Source: Phycicoccus elongatus Lp2 (GTDB lineage Bacteria; Actinomycetota; Actinomycetes; Actinomycetales; Dermatophilaceae). From it: a DNA stretch of 64,000 nt. Of this stretch, positions 52,987 through 64,000 are shown piece after piece. The stretch spans positions 935,675 through 999,674 of the forward strand of contig NZ_HF570956.1 in assembly GCF_000367525.1 (NCBI RefSeq), read 5' to 3'. Under the pieces are notes generated by a model, which made no database searches, was not told the DNA's origin, and saw nothing but the letters and a program-made list of their open reading frames with translations. The stretch's first letter is position 1, and each line of letters opens with the position of its first letter. A program made the translations under genes and the position numbers.

Positions 52987-53991
52987 TCAGTCCGCCGCAC
53001 CCGAGAGGAAGAGCGCAAACTCCGCGCCGCTGGCCGACACGAGTTCGAGCCGGCCCCCCTGGGCGGAGGCGAGGTCGCGCGCGAGCCCGAGGCCCAGGCC
53101 ACTGCCCCGGCTCGACACCGAGCGCTCGAAGATGTGTGGCGCCAGCGCCGGGTCGATGCCTGCACCTTCGTCGCGCACCTCGACGATCACGCTCGGCCCG
53201 GATCGTCGGGCCTCCACGGTCACCGTCCCCGCCCCGTGAGCCAAGGAGTTCTCCAGCAACGTGGAGAAGATCTGTGACAACGGACCCGGCGCCCCGAGCA
53301 CCCGGAGCCCACGCGCACCGGTGATGTGGATCGCCCGTCGCCGCACGGCATACGTCGGCTGCCACTCGCGTTGGAGAGCCGCCAGGACCGAGTCGAGGGA
53401 CACGCTCGGCGGGCGATCGGCACCCGACCGGGATCGGGCGAGGAGGTCGTCGACGACGCTGCTCAGCCGCTCGACCTGGGCGATGGCGATGTGTGACTCC
53501 TCGGCGACGACGTCGAGGTTCTCCGTCGACGAGATCTCCTCGAGGCGCATCAGCAGCGCCGTCAGCGGAGTCCGCAGTTGATGGGAGGCATCGGCCGCGA
53601 AGGTCCGCTCGGCGGCGAGCCGCTTGGAGGCCAGCGCAGTGCCGCGGCTGAGAGCAGCGGTGAGCTCGTCGATCTCCGGTATGCCGGTTGGCGGGGACTC
53701 GCGGTGGTGGACCCCCTCGTCGATCCGGTCGGTCAAGTCCGCGAGACGACCGAGGGCCGGGACGATCCGCGCGGTGAGTCCTCGCACCTCGAGGAACCCG
53801 ACGACCGTGGCGACCGCGGCCAGGGTGACGGTGAGGGCGGACAGGAAGGCGATCGCCGCCATGGGCGCGACCGTGATCGGTGAGCCCCCACGCAGGCCCC
53901 AGAGCCCGACGGCGAGCAGCAGGGGCGCGAAGACGCACAGGGCAGTGAGGCCGACGACCCGGCCGACGCTTCGGCGCAACTGCCGGAGCAC
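52987..53991 (-). CDS. Sensor histidine kinase
   Basis: 334 residues. Two N-terminal membrane segments (LTALCVFAPLLLAVGLWGL and AIAFLSALTVTLAAVATVVGFL) with almost no extracellular domain, then a HAMP-like region. H-box FAADASHQLRTPLTALLMRL, N-box IFSTLLENSLAHGAG, G-boxes DEGAGIDP and GSGLGLGLARDL are intact. It would phosphorylate the response regulator three bases upstream. The lack of a sensor domain suggests membrane-state or partner sensing. An ATA codon (GIP) marks a GTATGCCG word at 53679. Confidence 0.92.
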   Translation of the reverse strand: MLRQLRRSVGRVVGLTALCVFAPLLLAVGLWGLRGGSPITVAPMAAIAFLSALTVTLAAVATVVGFLEVRGLTARIVPALGRLADLTDRIDEGVHHRESPPTGIPEIDELTAALSRGTALASKRLAAERTFAADASHQLRTPLTALLMRLEEISSTENLDVVAEESHIAIAQVERLSSVVDDLLARSRSGADRPPSVSLDSVLAALQREWQPTYAVRRRAIHITGARGLRVLGAPGPLSQIFSTLLENSLAHGAGTVTVEARRSGPSVIVEVRDEGAGIDPALAPHIFERSVSSRGSGLGLGLARDLASAQGGRLELVSASGAEFALFLSGAAD

Positions 53992-53994
53992 AGG

Positions 53995-54672
53995 TCAACC
54001 CGATTGGTTGTCGAAGCGGAAGCCGACCCCACGCACGGTCGTGATCAGGCGTTGGTTGGCGACGTCATCACCGAGCTTTCGGCGCAGGACCGAGATGTGC
54101 ATGTCGAGGGTCTTGGTGCTGCCGAACCACGAGGTGTCCCACACCTCACGCATCAGTTGCTCACGAGACACCACCCGACCCTCGTGCCGGGCCAGGACGC
54201 TGAGCAACTCGAACTCCTTGGCGGTCAGGCCGATCTCCTCGCCCTGCACGAAGACGCGGTGCCCGGCCGGGTCGATCCGGACCGGCGCGTCCTCCGAGGC
54301 GGTCGCCTCCCCGGGTCCGCGGCGCAACAGGGCGCGCGCACGCGCGAGCAGCTCAGCCAACCGGAAGGGCTTGGTCACGTAGTCGTCAGCCCCGGCGTCC
54401 AGCCCCACAACGGTGTCCACCTCGTCGGCCCGCGCGGTGAGGATGAGCACCGGGATCGTCAGCCCCTCGGCCCGGATGCGCCGACAGACGTCCAGTCCGT
54501 CGAGTTTCGGCAGACCCAGGTCGAGGACAACGAGATCCGGCGCCTGGCGGGCCGACTCGAGCGCGCGCTCGCCGTCCTCGACGACCTCGACCTCATAACC
54601 CTCTCGCCGCAACGCCCGGGCGAGCGGCTCGGAGATGGCCGAATCGTCCTCGGCGAGCAGGACCGTGGTCAT
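53995..54672 (-). CDS. OmpR-family response regulator
   Basis: 225 residues. Receiver TTVLLAEDDSAISEPLARALR with phospho-acceptor in PDLVVLDLGLPKLDG; output winged helix LTAKEFELLSVLARHEGRVV, LDMHISVLRRKLGDD, ITTVRGVGFRFDNQ. Partner of the adjacent kinase. ATG 54672 overlaps the adenylate cyclase stop (ATGA), which places cAMP synthesis and this two-component system in one transcript; a TACGAT box eight bases before the ATG may give a second promoter. Confidence 0.94.
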   Translation of the reverse strand: MTTVLLAEDDSAISEPLARALRREGYEVEVVEDGERALESARQAPDLVVLDLGLPKLDGLDVCRRIRAEGLTIPVLILTARADEVDTVVGLDAGADDYVTKPFRLAELLARARALLRRGPGEATASEDAPVRIDPAGHRVFVQGEEIGLTAKEFELLSVLARHEGRVVSREQLMREVWDTSWFGSTKTLDMHISVLRRKLGDDVANQRLITTVRGVGFRFDNQSG

Positions 54673-55772
54673 GACTGGGGATCGTATCCGGCCCGGCTGG
54701 ACCCGGCCTGCTCCTCGACCGAGGCACCGCGGCGGCCCGCGGCCGGTCGGTGCAGTTCCCCGGGGGTGACCAAGCCGATGCCGCGCAGGCTGCGACGCCG
54801 CTGGGGCCGGACGGTGAAGCCACTCACCGTGCCCAATCGGCGAGCGAGCTCGTCGTCGACGAAGACCCGGCCGGAGGGCGTGACGGCCGTGAGGCGACTG
54901 GCTCGGTTGACGGTGACGCCGAAGACGTCGCCGAGACGGGAGACCACACTGCCCCAAGCCATGCCCACGCGCACCTCAGGCAGGACATCGTCCTCCGACA
55001 TGGCCTCGACGAGGTCCAGGGCGATCGCGGCGGCCGCCGCCGGATCGGTGTGGATGAAGAGGACTTCGTCCCCCACGGTCTTGATGACGCGCCCTCCGTG
55101 AGTCGTGACAACATCGGAGGCGAGCCTCTCGAACCGTTGGACCAGCACCGCCAATTGCCGCTCGGACATCCGCCGCACCAGGGTCGTGAAGCTGACCAGG
55201 TCGGCGAAACCGATGACCCGGCCGGGCGCCGAGGGGGTTTCGTCGTTGCCGGCGTCGGCGAGCATCCGGGTGATGGCACTGGCCAGATGGCGACGCCACG
55301 CGTAGACCATGAGGGGCTCGATCTCGTCGGCGAGTTCGACGAGTCGGGTGCCGGCCCGTCGGGCGACATCGACGTTCTCGACTGCCCGCGCGTCGCGCTC
55401 GGCGAGGTCGGGGACCTGGTCGTGCCCCGTGACGTACTCCGCCATGAGTTGGGTCTGCCAGACCGCGAGCCGATCGGCCGTCCGGGCGAGCGCGCGCGTC
55501 ATCGCCAGAGCGAGTTCCTCCTCGACGTCGAGGTCATGGGTCAACCGGGCCACTGCTTGCAGGGCCTCGCGGTCGGCCTCGGTGAACATCGCCTCCTCGT
55601 CCTCGACGATCTGGAAGCCCAGGGCGTGCCAGAAGCGTCGCGCGCTGCCCGGCGTGACCTCGACATCCTGCGAGATCTCGCTGCGCCGCATGGATGCCGG
55701 CCGGCCGAGCAGGGCGCGCTCGATGTCGTCCGCGTCCATGAGCGGGGTGGCGTCAGGAAGGTCCTGCTCCAT
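54669..55772 (-). CDS. Class III adenylate cyclase with regulatory domain
   Basis: 367 residues. The N-terminal all-helical region (DADDIERALLGRPASMRRSEISQDV, FTEADREALQAVARL) is the adenylate cyclase regulatory domain known from the pH-sensing mycobacterial Rv1264. The class III catalytic domain follows: GFADLVSFTTLVRRMSERQLA, VIKTVGDEVLFIHTDP, VRVGMAWGSVVSRLGDVFGVTVNRASRLTA, with metal-binding Asp residues (FAD, GDE). ATG 55772 after GGAGG; it overlaps birA by 20 bases. Confidence 0.9.
   Translation of the reverse strand: MEQDLPDATPLMDADDIERALLGRPASMRRSEISQDVEVTPGSARRFWHALGFQIVEDEEAMFTEADREALQAVARLTHDLDVEEELALAMTRALARTADRLAVWQTQLMAEYVTGHDQVPDLAERDARAVENVDVARRAGTRLVELADEIEPLMVYAWRRHLASAITRMLADAGNDETPSAPGRVIGFADLVSFTTLVRRMSERQLAVLVQRFERLASDVVTTHGGRVIKTVGDEVLFIHTDPAAAAAIALDLVEAMSEDDVLPEVRVGMAWGSVVSRLGDVFGVTVNRASRLTAVTPSGRVFVDDELARRLGTVSGFTVRPQRRRSLRGIGLVTPGELHRPAAGRRGASVEEQAGSSRAGYDPQS
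54681..54686 (-). promoter_or_regulatory. Possible -10 box TACGAT before the response regulator
   Basis: TACGAT on the minus strand, eight bases before ATG 54672, inside the end of the cyclase gene. It may be an internal leaderless promoter. Confidence 0.3.
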
Positions 55773-56532
55773 CACACCTCCGCACATGGATGACATCACC
55801 GGCGCTGACGACGCGTCGTCCGTTGCCGCTGCTCACCACCAGTCTGCCCTCGTCGTCGACCGCGATCGCGATCCCGTGCAGTCCGCGCTGAGGTTCCTCG
55901 ACCCGCACCTGGGCCCCGATCGTCGCGCAGCGCGCACGGTATCGGTCGCGCACGGCCGCAGGATGTGAGTGCATCTCGGCGACGAGGGCAGCCAGTCTTT
56001 CGAGGTATGCCGCGAGCAACACTTCCCGGGTCACCTCACCCCCGGCGGCGCGCACCGACGTCGCCGTCTCGAGCGGCAGGTCCGCACGGGCCTGGGTGAC
56101 ATTGATGCCGACACCGACGACCACCCCGACCGGAGTCCATTCGCACAGGACGCCCGCGACCTTTCGGTCCCCGTCCCCGGGCAGGAGTACGTCATTGGGC
56201 CACTTGAGGGCGGCACCCACCCCTGAGGTTGCGGTGATCGCCTCGGCCACCGCGAGGCCGGCGACCAGCGGGACCCAGCCCACCGGCATACCGTCGGGAG
56301 GGACGACCGCAGAGACGGCGAGGGCTTGTCCCGGTGTGGTGACCCACGAGCGCGCAAGCCGCCCACGGCCCGCGCTCTGGCGCTCGGCGACAAGGACGCG
56401 CCACGGTTGGGGGTCGGCGACGAGCACCGCGTTGGTGGAATCGACCTCGTCGCGCACCTCGATCGCGAGCCACGGGTCGCGCACGGGCAGCCGCGTGACA
56501 TCGAGCACTCGGGGGTCCACGGCGTCGGGCAC
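55753..56532 (-). CDS. birA: Biotin--[acetyl-CoA-carboxylase] ligase, catalytic part only
   Basis: 259 residues. It makes biotinyl-AMP and attaches biotin to carboxylase carrier proteins. Motifs: [39 protein letters not shown] (the GRGR biotinyl-AMP loop), [24 protein letters not shown] and [11 protein letters not shown]. No N-terminal DNA-binding domain, so it is not a repressor. It is divergent from accD, a biotin-enzyme subunit gene, a sensible pairing. GTG 56532 is decided by a -10 box at seven bases. Confidence 0.94.
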   Translation of the reverse strand: MPDAVDPRVLDVTRLPVRDPWLAIEVRDEVDSTNAVLVADPQPWRVLVAERQSAGRGRLARSWVTTPGQALAVSAVVPPDGMPVGWVPLVAGLAVAEAITATSGVGAALKWPNDVLLPGDGDRKVAGVLCEWTPVGVVVGVGINVTQARADLPLETATSVRAAGGEVTREVLLAAYLERLAALVAEMHSHPAAVRDRYRARCATIGAQVRVEEPQRGLHGIAIAVDDEGRLVVSSGNGRRVVSAGDVIHVRRCDGAGPS

Positions 56533-56539
56533 GGTCACA

Positions 56540-56545
56540 AGGCTA
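56540..56545 (-). promoter_or_regulatory. -10 box TAGCCT of birA, overlapping the accD -10
   Basis: TAGCCT on the minus strand, seven bases before GTG 56532. It shares bases 56544-56545 with the accD box. Confidence 0.55.
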
Positions 56546-56549
56546 GGCT
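56544..56549 (+). promoter_or_regulatory. -10 box TAGGCT of accD, overlapping the birA -10
   Basis: TAGGCT, seven bases before ATG 56557. The combined AGGCTAGGCT carries a box on each strand. Confidence 0.55.
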
Positions 56550-56556
56550 CGGCAGC

Positions 56557-58182
56557 ATGACGAGCACTACCGGGTCCATCGGCGGAACGGACGTCCCCGC
56601 GGACATCGACACGACAACCACTGAGGGCAAGCTCAAGGACCTGAAGCGTCGGGTGGCCGAGGTCGCGCACGCCGGTTCCGAGCGGGCCGTGGAGAAGCAG
56701 CACGCGCGGGGCAAGAAGACAGCCCGCGAGCGGATCGAGTTACTCCTCGACGAGGGCTCGTTCGTCGAGATGGACAAGTACGCACGTCACCGCAGCGTCG
56801 CCTTCGGGCAGGACAAGAATCGTCCCTACGGCGATGGCGTCGTCACCGGTTATGGCACGGTCGACGGCCGGACCGTGGCGATCTTCGCGCAGGACTTCAC
56901 CGTCTTCGGCGGGTCCCTGGGCGAGGTCTTCGGCGAGAAGATCTGCAAGGTCATGGACTTCGCCATGAAGATCGGCTGTCCGGTCGTCGGGCTCAACGAC
57001 TCCGGTGGGGCGCGCATCCAGGAGGGCGTGGTCAGCCTCGGACTCTACGGTGAGATCTTCCGTCGCAATGTCCACGCGAGCGGCGTCATCCCGCAGATCT
57101 CACTCATCATGGGCCCGTGCGCCGGAGGCGCGGTCTACTCGCCCGCTGTCACCGACTTCACCGTCATGGTGGACCAGACCTCCCACATGTTCATCACCGG
57201 ACCTGACGTCATCAAGACGGTCACCGGCGAGGACGTCGGCTTCGAGGAACTCGGAGGCGCCCGCACCCACAACACGAAATCCGGTGTGGCGCACTACATG
57301 GGCGCCGACGAAGACGATGCCATCGACTACGTCAAGGCGCTGCTGTCCTACCTGCCGAGCAACAACCTCGAGGACGCGCCGGTCTTCGGGGAGGAACTCG
57401 ACCTCGACGTCAATGACGTCGACCGGACCCTCGACACGCTCATCCCGGACTCCCCCAACGTCCCCTACGACATGCACACCGTCATCGAGGCGGTGCTCGA
57501 CGACGGCGAGTTCCTCGAGGTCCAGCCACTCTTCGCGCCCAACATGGTGGTGGGGTTCGGCCGGGTCGCGGGGCGCTCGGTCGGCATCGTCGCGAACAAC
57601 CCGATGCAGTTTGCGGGCACCCTCGACATCGACGCCTCGGAGAAGGCCGCCCGCTTCGTGCGCACCTGCGACGCCTTCAACGTCCCCATCCTCACCTTCG
57701 TCGACGTCCCGGGCTTCCTGCCCGGCACCGACCAGGAGTGGGACGGCATCATCCGGCGGGGCGCCAAGCTCATCTACGCGTATGCCGAGGCCACGGTCCC
57801 CCTGGTCACGGTCATCACCCGCAAGGCCTACGGCGGCGCCTACGACGTGATGGGCTCCAAGCATCTGGGCGCCGACATCAACCTCGCCTGGCCGACCGCA
57901 CAGATCGCGGTCATGGGTGCCCAGGGCGCGGTCAACATTCTCTATCGCAAGGAGTTGGCGGCCGCTGCCACCGAAGGACGCTCGGTCGACGAGGCCCGCG
58001 CCACCTTCATCAAGGAGTACGAGGACGCGCTGGCCAACCCCTATGTCGCCGCCGAGCGGGGCTACATCGACACGGTCATCACGCCGTCGAACACGCGGAT
58101 GAACGTCTCGAAGGCGTTGCGGGCCCTTCGCACCAAGCGCGAGTCCCTGCCGCCCAAGAAGCACGGAAACATCCCCCTCTGA
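56557..58182 (+). CDS. accD: Acyl-CoA carboxylase carboxyltransferase (beta) subunit
   Basis: 541 residues, actinobacterial AccD5/PccB type. It transfers carboxyl from biotin to acetyl- or propionyl-CoA. N-terminal [16 protein letters not shown] and [28 protein letters not shown]; the acyl-CoA oxyanion glycines in [15 protein letters not shown] and the biotin-site glycines in [43 protein letters not shown]. The alpha subunit is not in the window. Leaderless ATG 56557. The stop overlaps accE. Confidence 0.96.
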   Translation: MTSTTGSIGGTDVPADIDTTTTEGKLKDLKRRVAEVAHAGSERAVEKQHARGKKTARERIELLLDEGSFVEMDKYARHRSVAFGQDKNRPYGDGVVTGYGTVDGRTVAIFAQDFTVFGGSLGEVFGEKICKVMDFAMKIGCPVVGLNDSGGARIQEGVVSLGLYGEIFRRNVHASGVIPQISLIMGPCAGGAVYSPAVTDFTVMVDQTSHMFITGPDVIKTVTGEDVGFEELGGARTHNTKSGVAHYMGADEDDAIDYVKALLSYLPSNNLEDAPVFGEELDLDVNDVDRTLDTLIPDSPNVPYDMHTVIEAVLDDGEFLEVQPLFAPNMVVGFGRVAGRSVGIVANNPMQFAGTLDIDASEKAARFVRTCDAFNVPILTFVDVPGFLPGTDQEWDGIIRRGAKLIYAYAEATVPLVTVITRKAYGGAYDVMGSKHLGADINLAWPTAQIAVMGAQGAVNILYRKELAAAATEGRSVDEARATFIKEYEDALANPYVAAERGYIDTVITPSNTRMNVSKALRALRTKRESLPPKKHGNIPL

Positions 58183-58421
58183 TGGCCGCCCACGACCAGT
58201 CCGTCCCTCCCGGCCAGCTGGGTGGGCCCGCATTCACCATTCACGGCGACGCGACGCCGGAGGAGGTCGCGGCGCTGGTCGCCGTCCTCACGGCCGCCTC
58301 GGGGACGGGCGCGGACGGCATACCGGAGTCGGGCTCGGCGTGGGCCGACCACAGTCGAGGAGTGCGGTCGAACCCGACCCGCGGCCCCGGTGCCTGGCGC
58401 GCCTCCGGCCGACCGCGCTGA
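58182..58421 (+). CDS. accE: Acyl-CoA carboxylase epsilon subunit
   Basis: 79 residues. Typical small actinobacterial epsilon subunit: FTIHGDATPEEVAALVAVLTAAS in the middle and a Trp-containing tail GPGAWRASGRPR. It stabilises the alpha-beta carboxylase complex. ATG 58182 overlaps the accD stop (ATGA). The GIP codons use rare ATA at the GTATGCCG word at 58316. Confidence 0.9.
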   Translation: MAAHDQSVPPGQLGGPAFTIHGDATPEEVAALVAVLTAASGTGADGIPESGSAWADHSRGVRSNPTRGPGAWRASGRPR

Positions 58422-58470
58422 CACGGTGCCGGAGTCGACCGGCTCGATGGTGTCGTCTGGGCAGACCCGA

Positions 58471-60746
<2,276 letters not shown>

Positions 60747-60777
60747 AGCCGCGTCCCGATCCGGCGAAAGGACCGGT

Positions 60778-62556
60778 GTGAAGCGATTCGTCGCCCAGCG
60801 TCTCTCGGATCCCGACGGCATCGTCGACGACGTCGTCATGCACACCACCCTCGGGTTGCGTGGCATCGCCGACCGACTCGTCGTGGTGGCCGATGCCCCT
60901 CTTGACGAGGAGGACCTCGGCAGGCTGCGCGACGTCGCCGACGACGTCGTCGTCCTTCCCCGCACCGGGGGGCCGCGCCCGACCACGGTGTCGGCCCTCG
61001 CGGGCGAACCCCTCGAGGCCTACGACGAAGTGGTCATCGTCGACGGACGCGTCATCGGGCCGGTCTTCGACCTGGCGGAGACCTTCTCGAGGATGGAGGC
61101 CGAGCCGGTCGACTTCTGGGGCATGACCTCGCGTCGGTCCACGGACCCCGGTGTGGAGTCGACCCAACTGCAACCGTCCTTCATCGTGGCCCGGCGCTCC
61201 CTCACCTCCACACCGGATTGGGCCGCCTTCTGGGCCGGCCCGGAGGCCGCCTCGGGCAGTGGGCACGCCCCGGAGTCCTTGACTTCTGCCTTCGTTGCCC
61301 GCGGATTCACCTGGGCAGCCGCCTGGCCCGTGGAGAACTACCCGACCCCCAACCCCGCCTTCGACAGCGCCCACCTGCTCCTGCGGGACCGCTGCCCCGT
61401 GGTGGCTCTCGACCTGTTCACACACGAATCGTCCGAGCTCGAGCAGTCCGCAGTCCTCGGTCGTCGCGTCCTGACGGCACTCGAGGGCACTGCCTACCCG
61501 TTGCCTGCCCTCTGGAAGACGCTGTCGCGGCGCGCCGAGCCGCGTCATGTCTACACGAACCTGTCCCTGCTCGAGGTGCTCCCCGATCACGCCCCCGCCG
61601 CCGGGGCACCGACGGACCTGCGGATCGGCGTGCTGGCGCACGTCTACTACGACGACATGATCCCGTGGATGATGCAGCGCATCGGCAACATCCCGGTGCC
61701 CTACGCCCTGCATGTCACCACTGACACCGCGGCGAAGAAAGCGTCCATCGAGCGTCAGCTCGAGGACCATGACATCAGCACCGTCGATGTCCGGGTCGTC
61801 GCGAGCAACCGTGGCCGGGACACCAGCGCTCTGCTGATCGGGCAGCGCGACCTGTTGTTGTCGGACGCCTACGACGTGGTCTGCCGAGTGCATTCGAAGA
61901 AGTCGCCCCAGGACTCGGTCAACGTCAGCGGCCTCTTCCGGGACCATCTCTACGACAACCTGCTGCACTCCCCCGGCTACGTCGCCCAGGTGTTGCGGCT
62001 CTTCGCCGATCACCCCACGCTCGGGATGGCCTTCCCACCCGTGGTCAACATCGGCTACCCGACTCTGGGTCACGCGTGGTTCGCCAATCGCGCGCCCGCC
62101 GAGGACCTCGCGGCCACCTTGGGCATCGGAACCCGCTTCGATGCCACCACGCCGCTGGCGGCATACGGCTCGATGTTCTGGGCGCGACCCGAGTCCCTCC
62201 GCACCCTCGTCGAGCACCCGTGGCACTGGGACGACTTTCCGGGCGATGGCGGCTACCACGACGGCAGCCTCACCCATGTCCTCGAGCGGCTCCTGGCGTA
62301 TGCCGCGCTCGACGCCGGCTATCACGTGCGGTCCGTCATCAACCAGGACTGGGCGTCGATCAACTACTCCTTCCTCGAATACAAGTTGGAGCGCGTGTCC
62401 TCGGTCCTGCCGGCAGGCACCCAGGAGCAGTTGCGCTACGTGCGAGAGGCGCTGGCGCCGGTGCCGGTCGGTGCACGGCAGGCGATCAAGGACAGCCTTT
62501 CTCATCGGTTCCCTCAGTTGGTCCGGCTGGCGGGCGCCGTCAGGCGGCGTCCCTGA
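60778..62556 (+). CDS. Rhamnan synthesis F (RgpF)-like glycosyltransferase
   Basis: 592 residues. The C-terminal two thirds carry the RgpF pattern: [88 protein letters not shown] and [20 protein letters not shown]. The N-terminal 270 residues are a second GT-like region ([21 protein letters not shown]). It probably adds rhamnose or a related sugar to an envelope polymer. GTG 60778 follows GAAAGGA. It lies between icd and mdh, apart from the main glycan island. Confidence 0.88.
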   Translation: MKRFVAQRLSDPDGIVDDVVMHTTLGLRGIADRLVVVADAPLDEEDLGRLRDVADDVVVLPRTGGPRPTTVSALAGEPLEAYDEVVIVDGRVIGPVFDLAETFSRMEAEPVDFWGMTSRRSTDPGVESTQLQPSFIVARRSLTSTPDWAAFWAGPEAASGSGHAPESLTSAFVARGFTWAAAWPVENYPTPNPAFDSAHLLLRDRCPVVALDLFTHESSELEQSAVLGRRVLTALEGTAYPLPALWKTLSRRAEPRHVYTNLSLLEVLPDHAPAAGAPTDLRIGVLAHVYYDDMIPWMMQRIGNIPVPYALHVTTDTAAKKASIERQLEDHDISTVDVRVVASNRGRDTSALLIGQRDLLLSDAYDVVCRVHSKKSPQDSVNVSGLFRDHLYDNLLHSPGYVAQVLRLFADHPTLGMAFPPVVNIGYPTLGHAWFANRAPAEDLAATLGIGTRFDATTPLAAYGSMFWARPESLRTLVEHPWHWDDFPGDGGYHDGSLTHVLERLLAYAALDAGYHVRSVINQDWASINYSFLEYKLERVSSVLPAGTQEQLRYVREALAPVPVGARQAIKDSLSHRFPQLVRLAGAVRRRP

Positions 62557-62603
62557 GCCGATCCCTCGGCGCGACCCGGTGCGGGTCGAGGTGACCGCGC
62601 TGC

Positions 62604-62609
62604 TAGTGT
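62604..62609 (+). promoter_or_regulatory. -10 box TAGTGT of mdh
   Basis: TAGTGT about 44 bases before GTG 62653, followed by a leader with GAAGGG. The hexamer is the same as in the icd promoter. Confidence 0.4.
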
Positions 62610-62652
62610 CGGAATCGACCCAAAGATCACTGTCAACGAAGGGTTCGATCCT

Positions 62653-63636
62653 GTGAGCACCCCCGTCAAGGTCGCCGTCACCGGAGCTGCCGGTCAGATC
62701 GGCTACAGCCTCCTCTTCCGCATCGCGAGCGGTGCCCTGCTCGGGCCCGACACCCCGATCGAGCTCCGGCTCCTCGAGATCACCCCAGCCCTCAAGGCCC
62801 TCGAGGGCGTCGTCATGGAGCTGGACGACTGCGCTTTCCCGACCTTGGCCAATGTCGTCATCGGTGATGACCCGGAGCAGGTCTTCGACGGCGTGAACGC
62901 CGCGATGCTGGTCGGCGCCATGCCGCGCAAGGAGGGCATGGACCGCGCCGACCTGCTCGCCGCCAACGGCAGGATCTTCACCGGTCAGGGCGCCGCGCTC
63001 GGCAAGGTCGCCGCCGATGACGTCAAGATCCTCGTCACCGGCAACCCGGCCAACACCAATGCGCTCATCGCCAAGAGCAACGCCCCGGACATCCCCGCGG
63101 AGCGGTTCAATGCCCTCACCCGCCTCGACCACAACCGGGCCCTGTCGATGCTCGCCAAACACCTCGAGGTTGCGGTGACCGATGTCGAGGGCCTGGCCAT
63201 CTGGGGCAACCACGACGACTCCATGTACCCCGACCTCTACAACACCCGGGTCAACGGGAAGGTCGCCGCCGACCTGGTCGACGAGGCGTGGATCACCGAC
63301 ACCTACATCCCGACCGTCGCGACCCGTGGCGGTGCCATCATCAAGGCGCGCGGCCTGTCGTCGGCCGCCTCGGCCGCGAACGCGACGATCGACCACATGC
63401 GCGACTGGATGCTCGGGACGGACGGCAAGGTCGTCTCCATGTCGGTGCCGTCGGACGGGTCCTACGGTGTCGAGGAGGGACTGATCTCGTCCTTCCCGTG
63501 CACCGTCGCCGACGGTCAGTACTCCATCGTGCAGGGGCTGGAGCTCAACGAGTTCTCCAAGGAGCGGATCGCCGCCTCCGTCGCGCGGCTCGCGTCCGAG
63601 CGCGACCAGGTGCGCGAGCTCGGCCTGATCGGCTGA
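62653..63636 (+). CDS. mdh: Malate dehydrogenase
   Basis: 327 residues, the cytosolic-type MDH common in actinobacteria. NAD-binding [22 protein letters not shown]; Arg motif [29 protein letters not shown] [39 protein letters not shown]; catalytic His in [15 protein letters not shown]. It interconverts malate and oxaloacetate with NAD. GTG 62653 was chosen from GAAGGG upstream. Confidence 0.96.
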   Translation: MSTPVKVAVTGAAGQIGYSLLFRIASGALLGPDTPIELRLLEITPALKALEGVVMELDDCAFPTLANVVIGDDPEQVFDGVNAAMLVGAMPRKEGMDRADLLAANGRIFTGQGAALGKVAADDVKILVTGNPANTNALIAKSNAPDIPAERFNALTRLDHNRALSMLAKHLEVAVTDVEGLAIWGNHDDSMYPDLYNTRVNGKVAADLVDEAWITDTYIPTVATRGGAIIKARGLSSAASAANATIDHMRDWMLGTDGKVVSMSVPSDGSYGVEEGLISSFPCTVADGQYSIVQGLELNEFSKERIAASVARLASERDQVRELGLIG

Positions 63637-63654
63637 GGTCACCCACTCCGGTCC

Positions 63655-63688
63655 GTATGCCGCGCGCCCACCCGGGCGCGCGGCATAC
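63655..63688. terminator. Hairpin from inverted GTATGCCGC pair after mdh
   Basis: Perfect 15-base arms (GTATGCCGCGCGCCC) at 63655-63669 and 63674-63688 with loop ACCC. It lies between the convergent mdh and DUF3017 genes; the arm sequence is the same as at 8496-8531. Confidence 0.75.
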
Positions 63689-63706
63689 CCATGTCGGGGG
63701 GCGGAG

Positions 63707-64000
63707 TCAGCGCAGGCTGGTGAGGTCGAGGTTGAAGCCGATCAGGGCCACGGCCACCGCGAGCAGGACGAGCATCGCGACGTCGATGGCGGTGCGGCGC
63801 ACGACCAGGCCGCCGGCGCCCTCGACGGGGAGCACCACGCGCAGGACGGCGGCGCCGAGGAGGGTCAGGGCCAGGGTGCCGGTCGCGCGCCACATGTGGT
63901 CGGTCGCGACGAAGACCAGGGCCACCACCACGCCCGCGGCAAGGGCCCACCAAGCGGCCAGCCGCTTGGTGATGAGCGGCTTCCCGCTGGGCGGGAGCCG
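63707..64000 (-). CDS. DUF3017 family membrane protein, C-terminal part
   Basis: Partial: the start lies beyond the right edge; 97 codons are visible. GKPLITKRLAAWWALAAG precedes two or three membrane segments: VVVALVFVATDHMWRATGTLALTLLGAAVLRVVLP and TAIDVAMLVLLAVAVALIGFNLDL. This matches small DUF3017 proteins, usually next to mdh in actinobacteria; function unknown. Confidence 0.8.
   Translation of the reverse strand, partial: RLPPSGKPLITKRLAAWWALAAGVVVALVFVATDHMWRATGTLALTLLGAAVLRVVLPVEGAGGLVVRRTAIDVAMLVLLAVAVALIGFNLDLTSLR

Overview
The window is GC-rich (about 70 percent by eye) chromosomal DNA from an actinobacterium. The gene content (MtrA-MtrB-LpqB, WhiB, coenzyme F420 genes, DUF3499, DUF5719, TIGR03089, monomeric isocitrate dehydrogenase) and the gene order are actinobacterial. 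Parts of the order match the mtrAB-lpqB / sahH / manB-TobH / whiB2 / fbiAB neighbourhood known from Mycobacterium. There are no mycolate genes, and the style is that of Micrococcales, probably Intrasporangiaceae-like; this placement is inference. I saw no tRNA, rRNA, CRISPR array, prophage or insertion sequence. The window looks like ordinary core and cell-envelope chromosome.

Layout. 1-8.0 kb: end of a GNAT acetyltransferase, a YcaQ-type glycosylase, an orphan LuxR-type regulator, then hpf, comF, lpqB, mtrB and mtrA on the minus strand. 8.0-8.5 kb: a decayed membrane-protein gene, the only stretch over 300 bases without an intact gene. 8.5-15.5 kb: ahcY, a DUF808 membrane protein, a YbaK-type deacylase, then the TobH/Trm112/manB/DUF3499 cluster facing a metallopeptidase-like gene. 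15.5-24.8 kb: DUF5719, a very large membrane glycosyltransferase, whiB, fbiA-fbiB, an AlkA-like glycosylase and a secreted PQQ-type sugar dehydrogenase. 24.8-45 kb: an envelope-glycan island with GT2, GT4 and GT39-like enzymes, a methyltransferase, a flippase-like protein, a Wzm/Wzt-type ABC exporter and an LCP ligase, interrupted by inositol-phosphatase, TIGR03089 and CoA-transferase genes. 45-64 kb: acyl-CoA dehydrogenase, a frameshifted F420 oxidoreductase, UDP-sugar dehydrogenase, rdgB-rph, purE-purK, GtrA, a two-component system with an adenylate cyclase and birA, accD-accE, icd, a rhamnan-synthesis-F-like glycosyltransferase, mdh and a DUF3017 gene running off the edge.

How the genes work together. 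The island plus ManB/TobH, UDP-sugar dehydrogenase, GtrA and the RhaF-like protein form a plausible pathway: sugar nucleotide, polymer assembly, ABC export, then LCP attachment to peptidoglycan. MtrAB-LpqB is the usual wall/division signalling system. FbiA/FbiB make F420, which the LLM-family oxidoreductase would use. AccD/AccE, birA, icd, mdh, the acyl-CoA dehydrogenase and the CoA-transferase serve acyl-CoA and TCA metabolism.

Most striking signals. (1) An 8-base word, GTATGCCG, occurs at least 55 times, evenly on both strands, in all reading frames and in inverted pairs at convergent gene ends, much like the DNA uptake sequences of Neisseria and Pasteurellaceae. (2) Several palindromic repeat families, two of them inside one reading frame. 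(3) A TANNNT box 6-8 bases before the start codon in most transcription-unit-leading genes, indicating leaderless transcription, including one divergent pair whose -10 boxes overlap.
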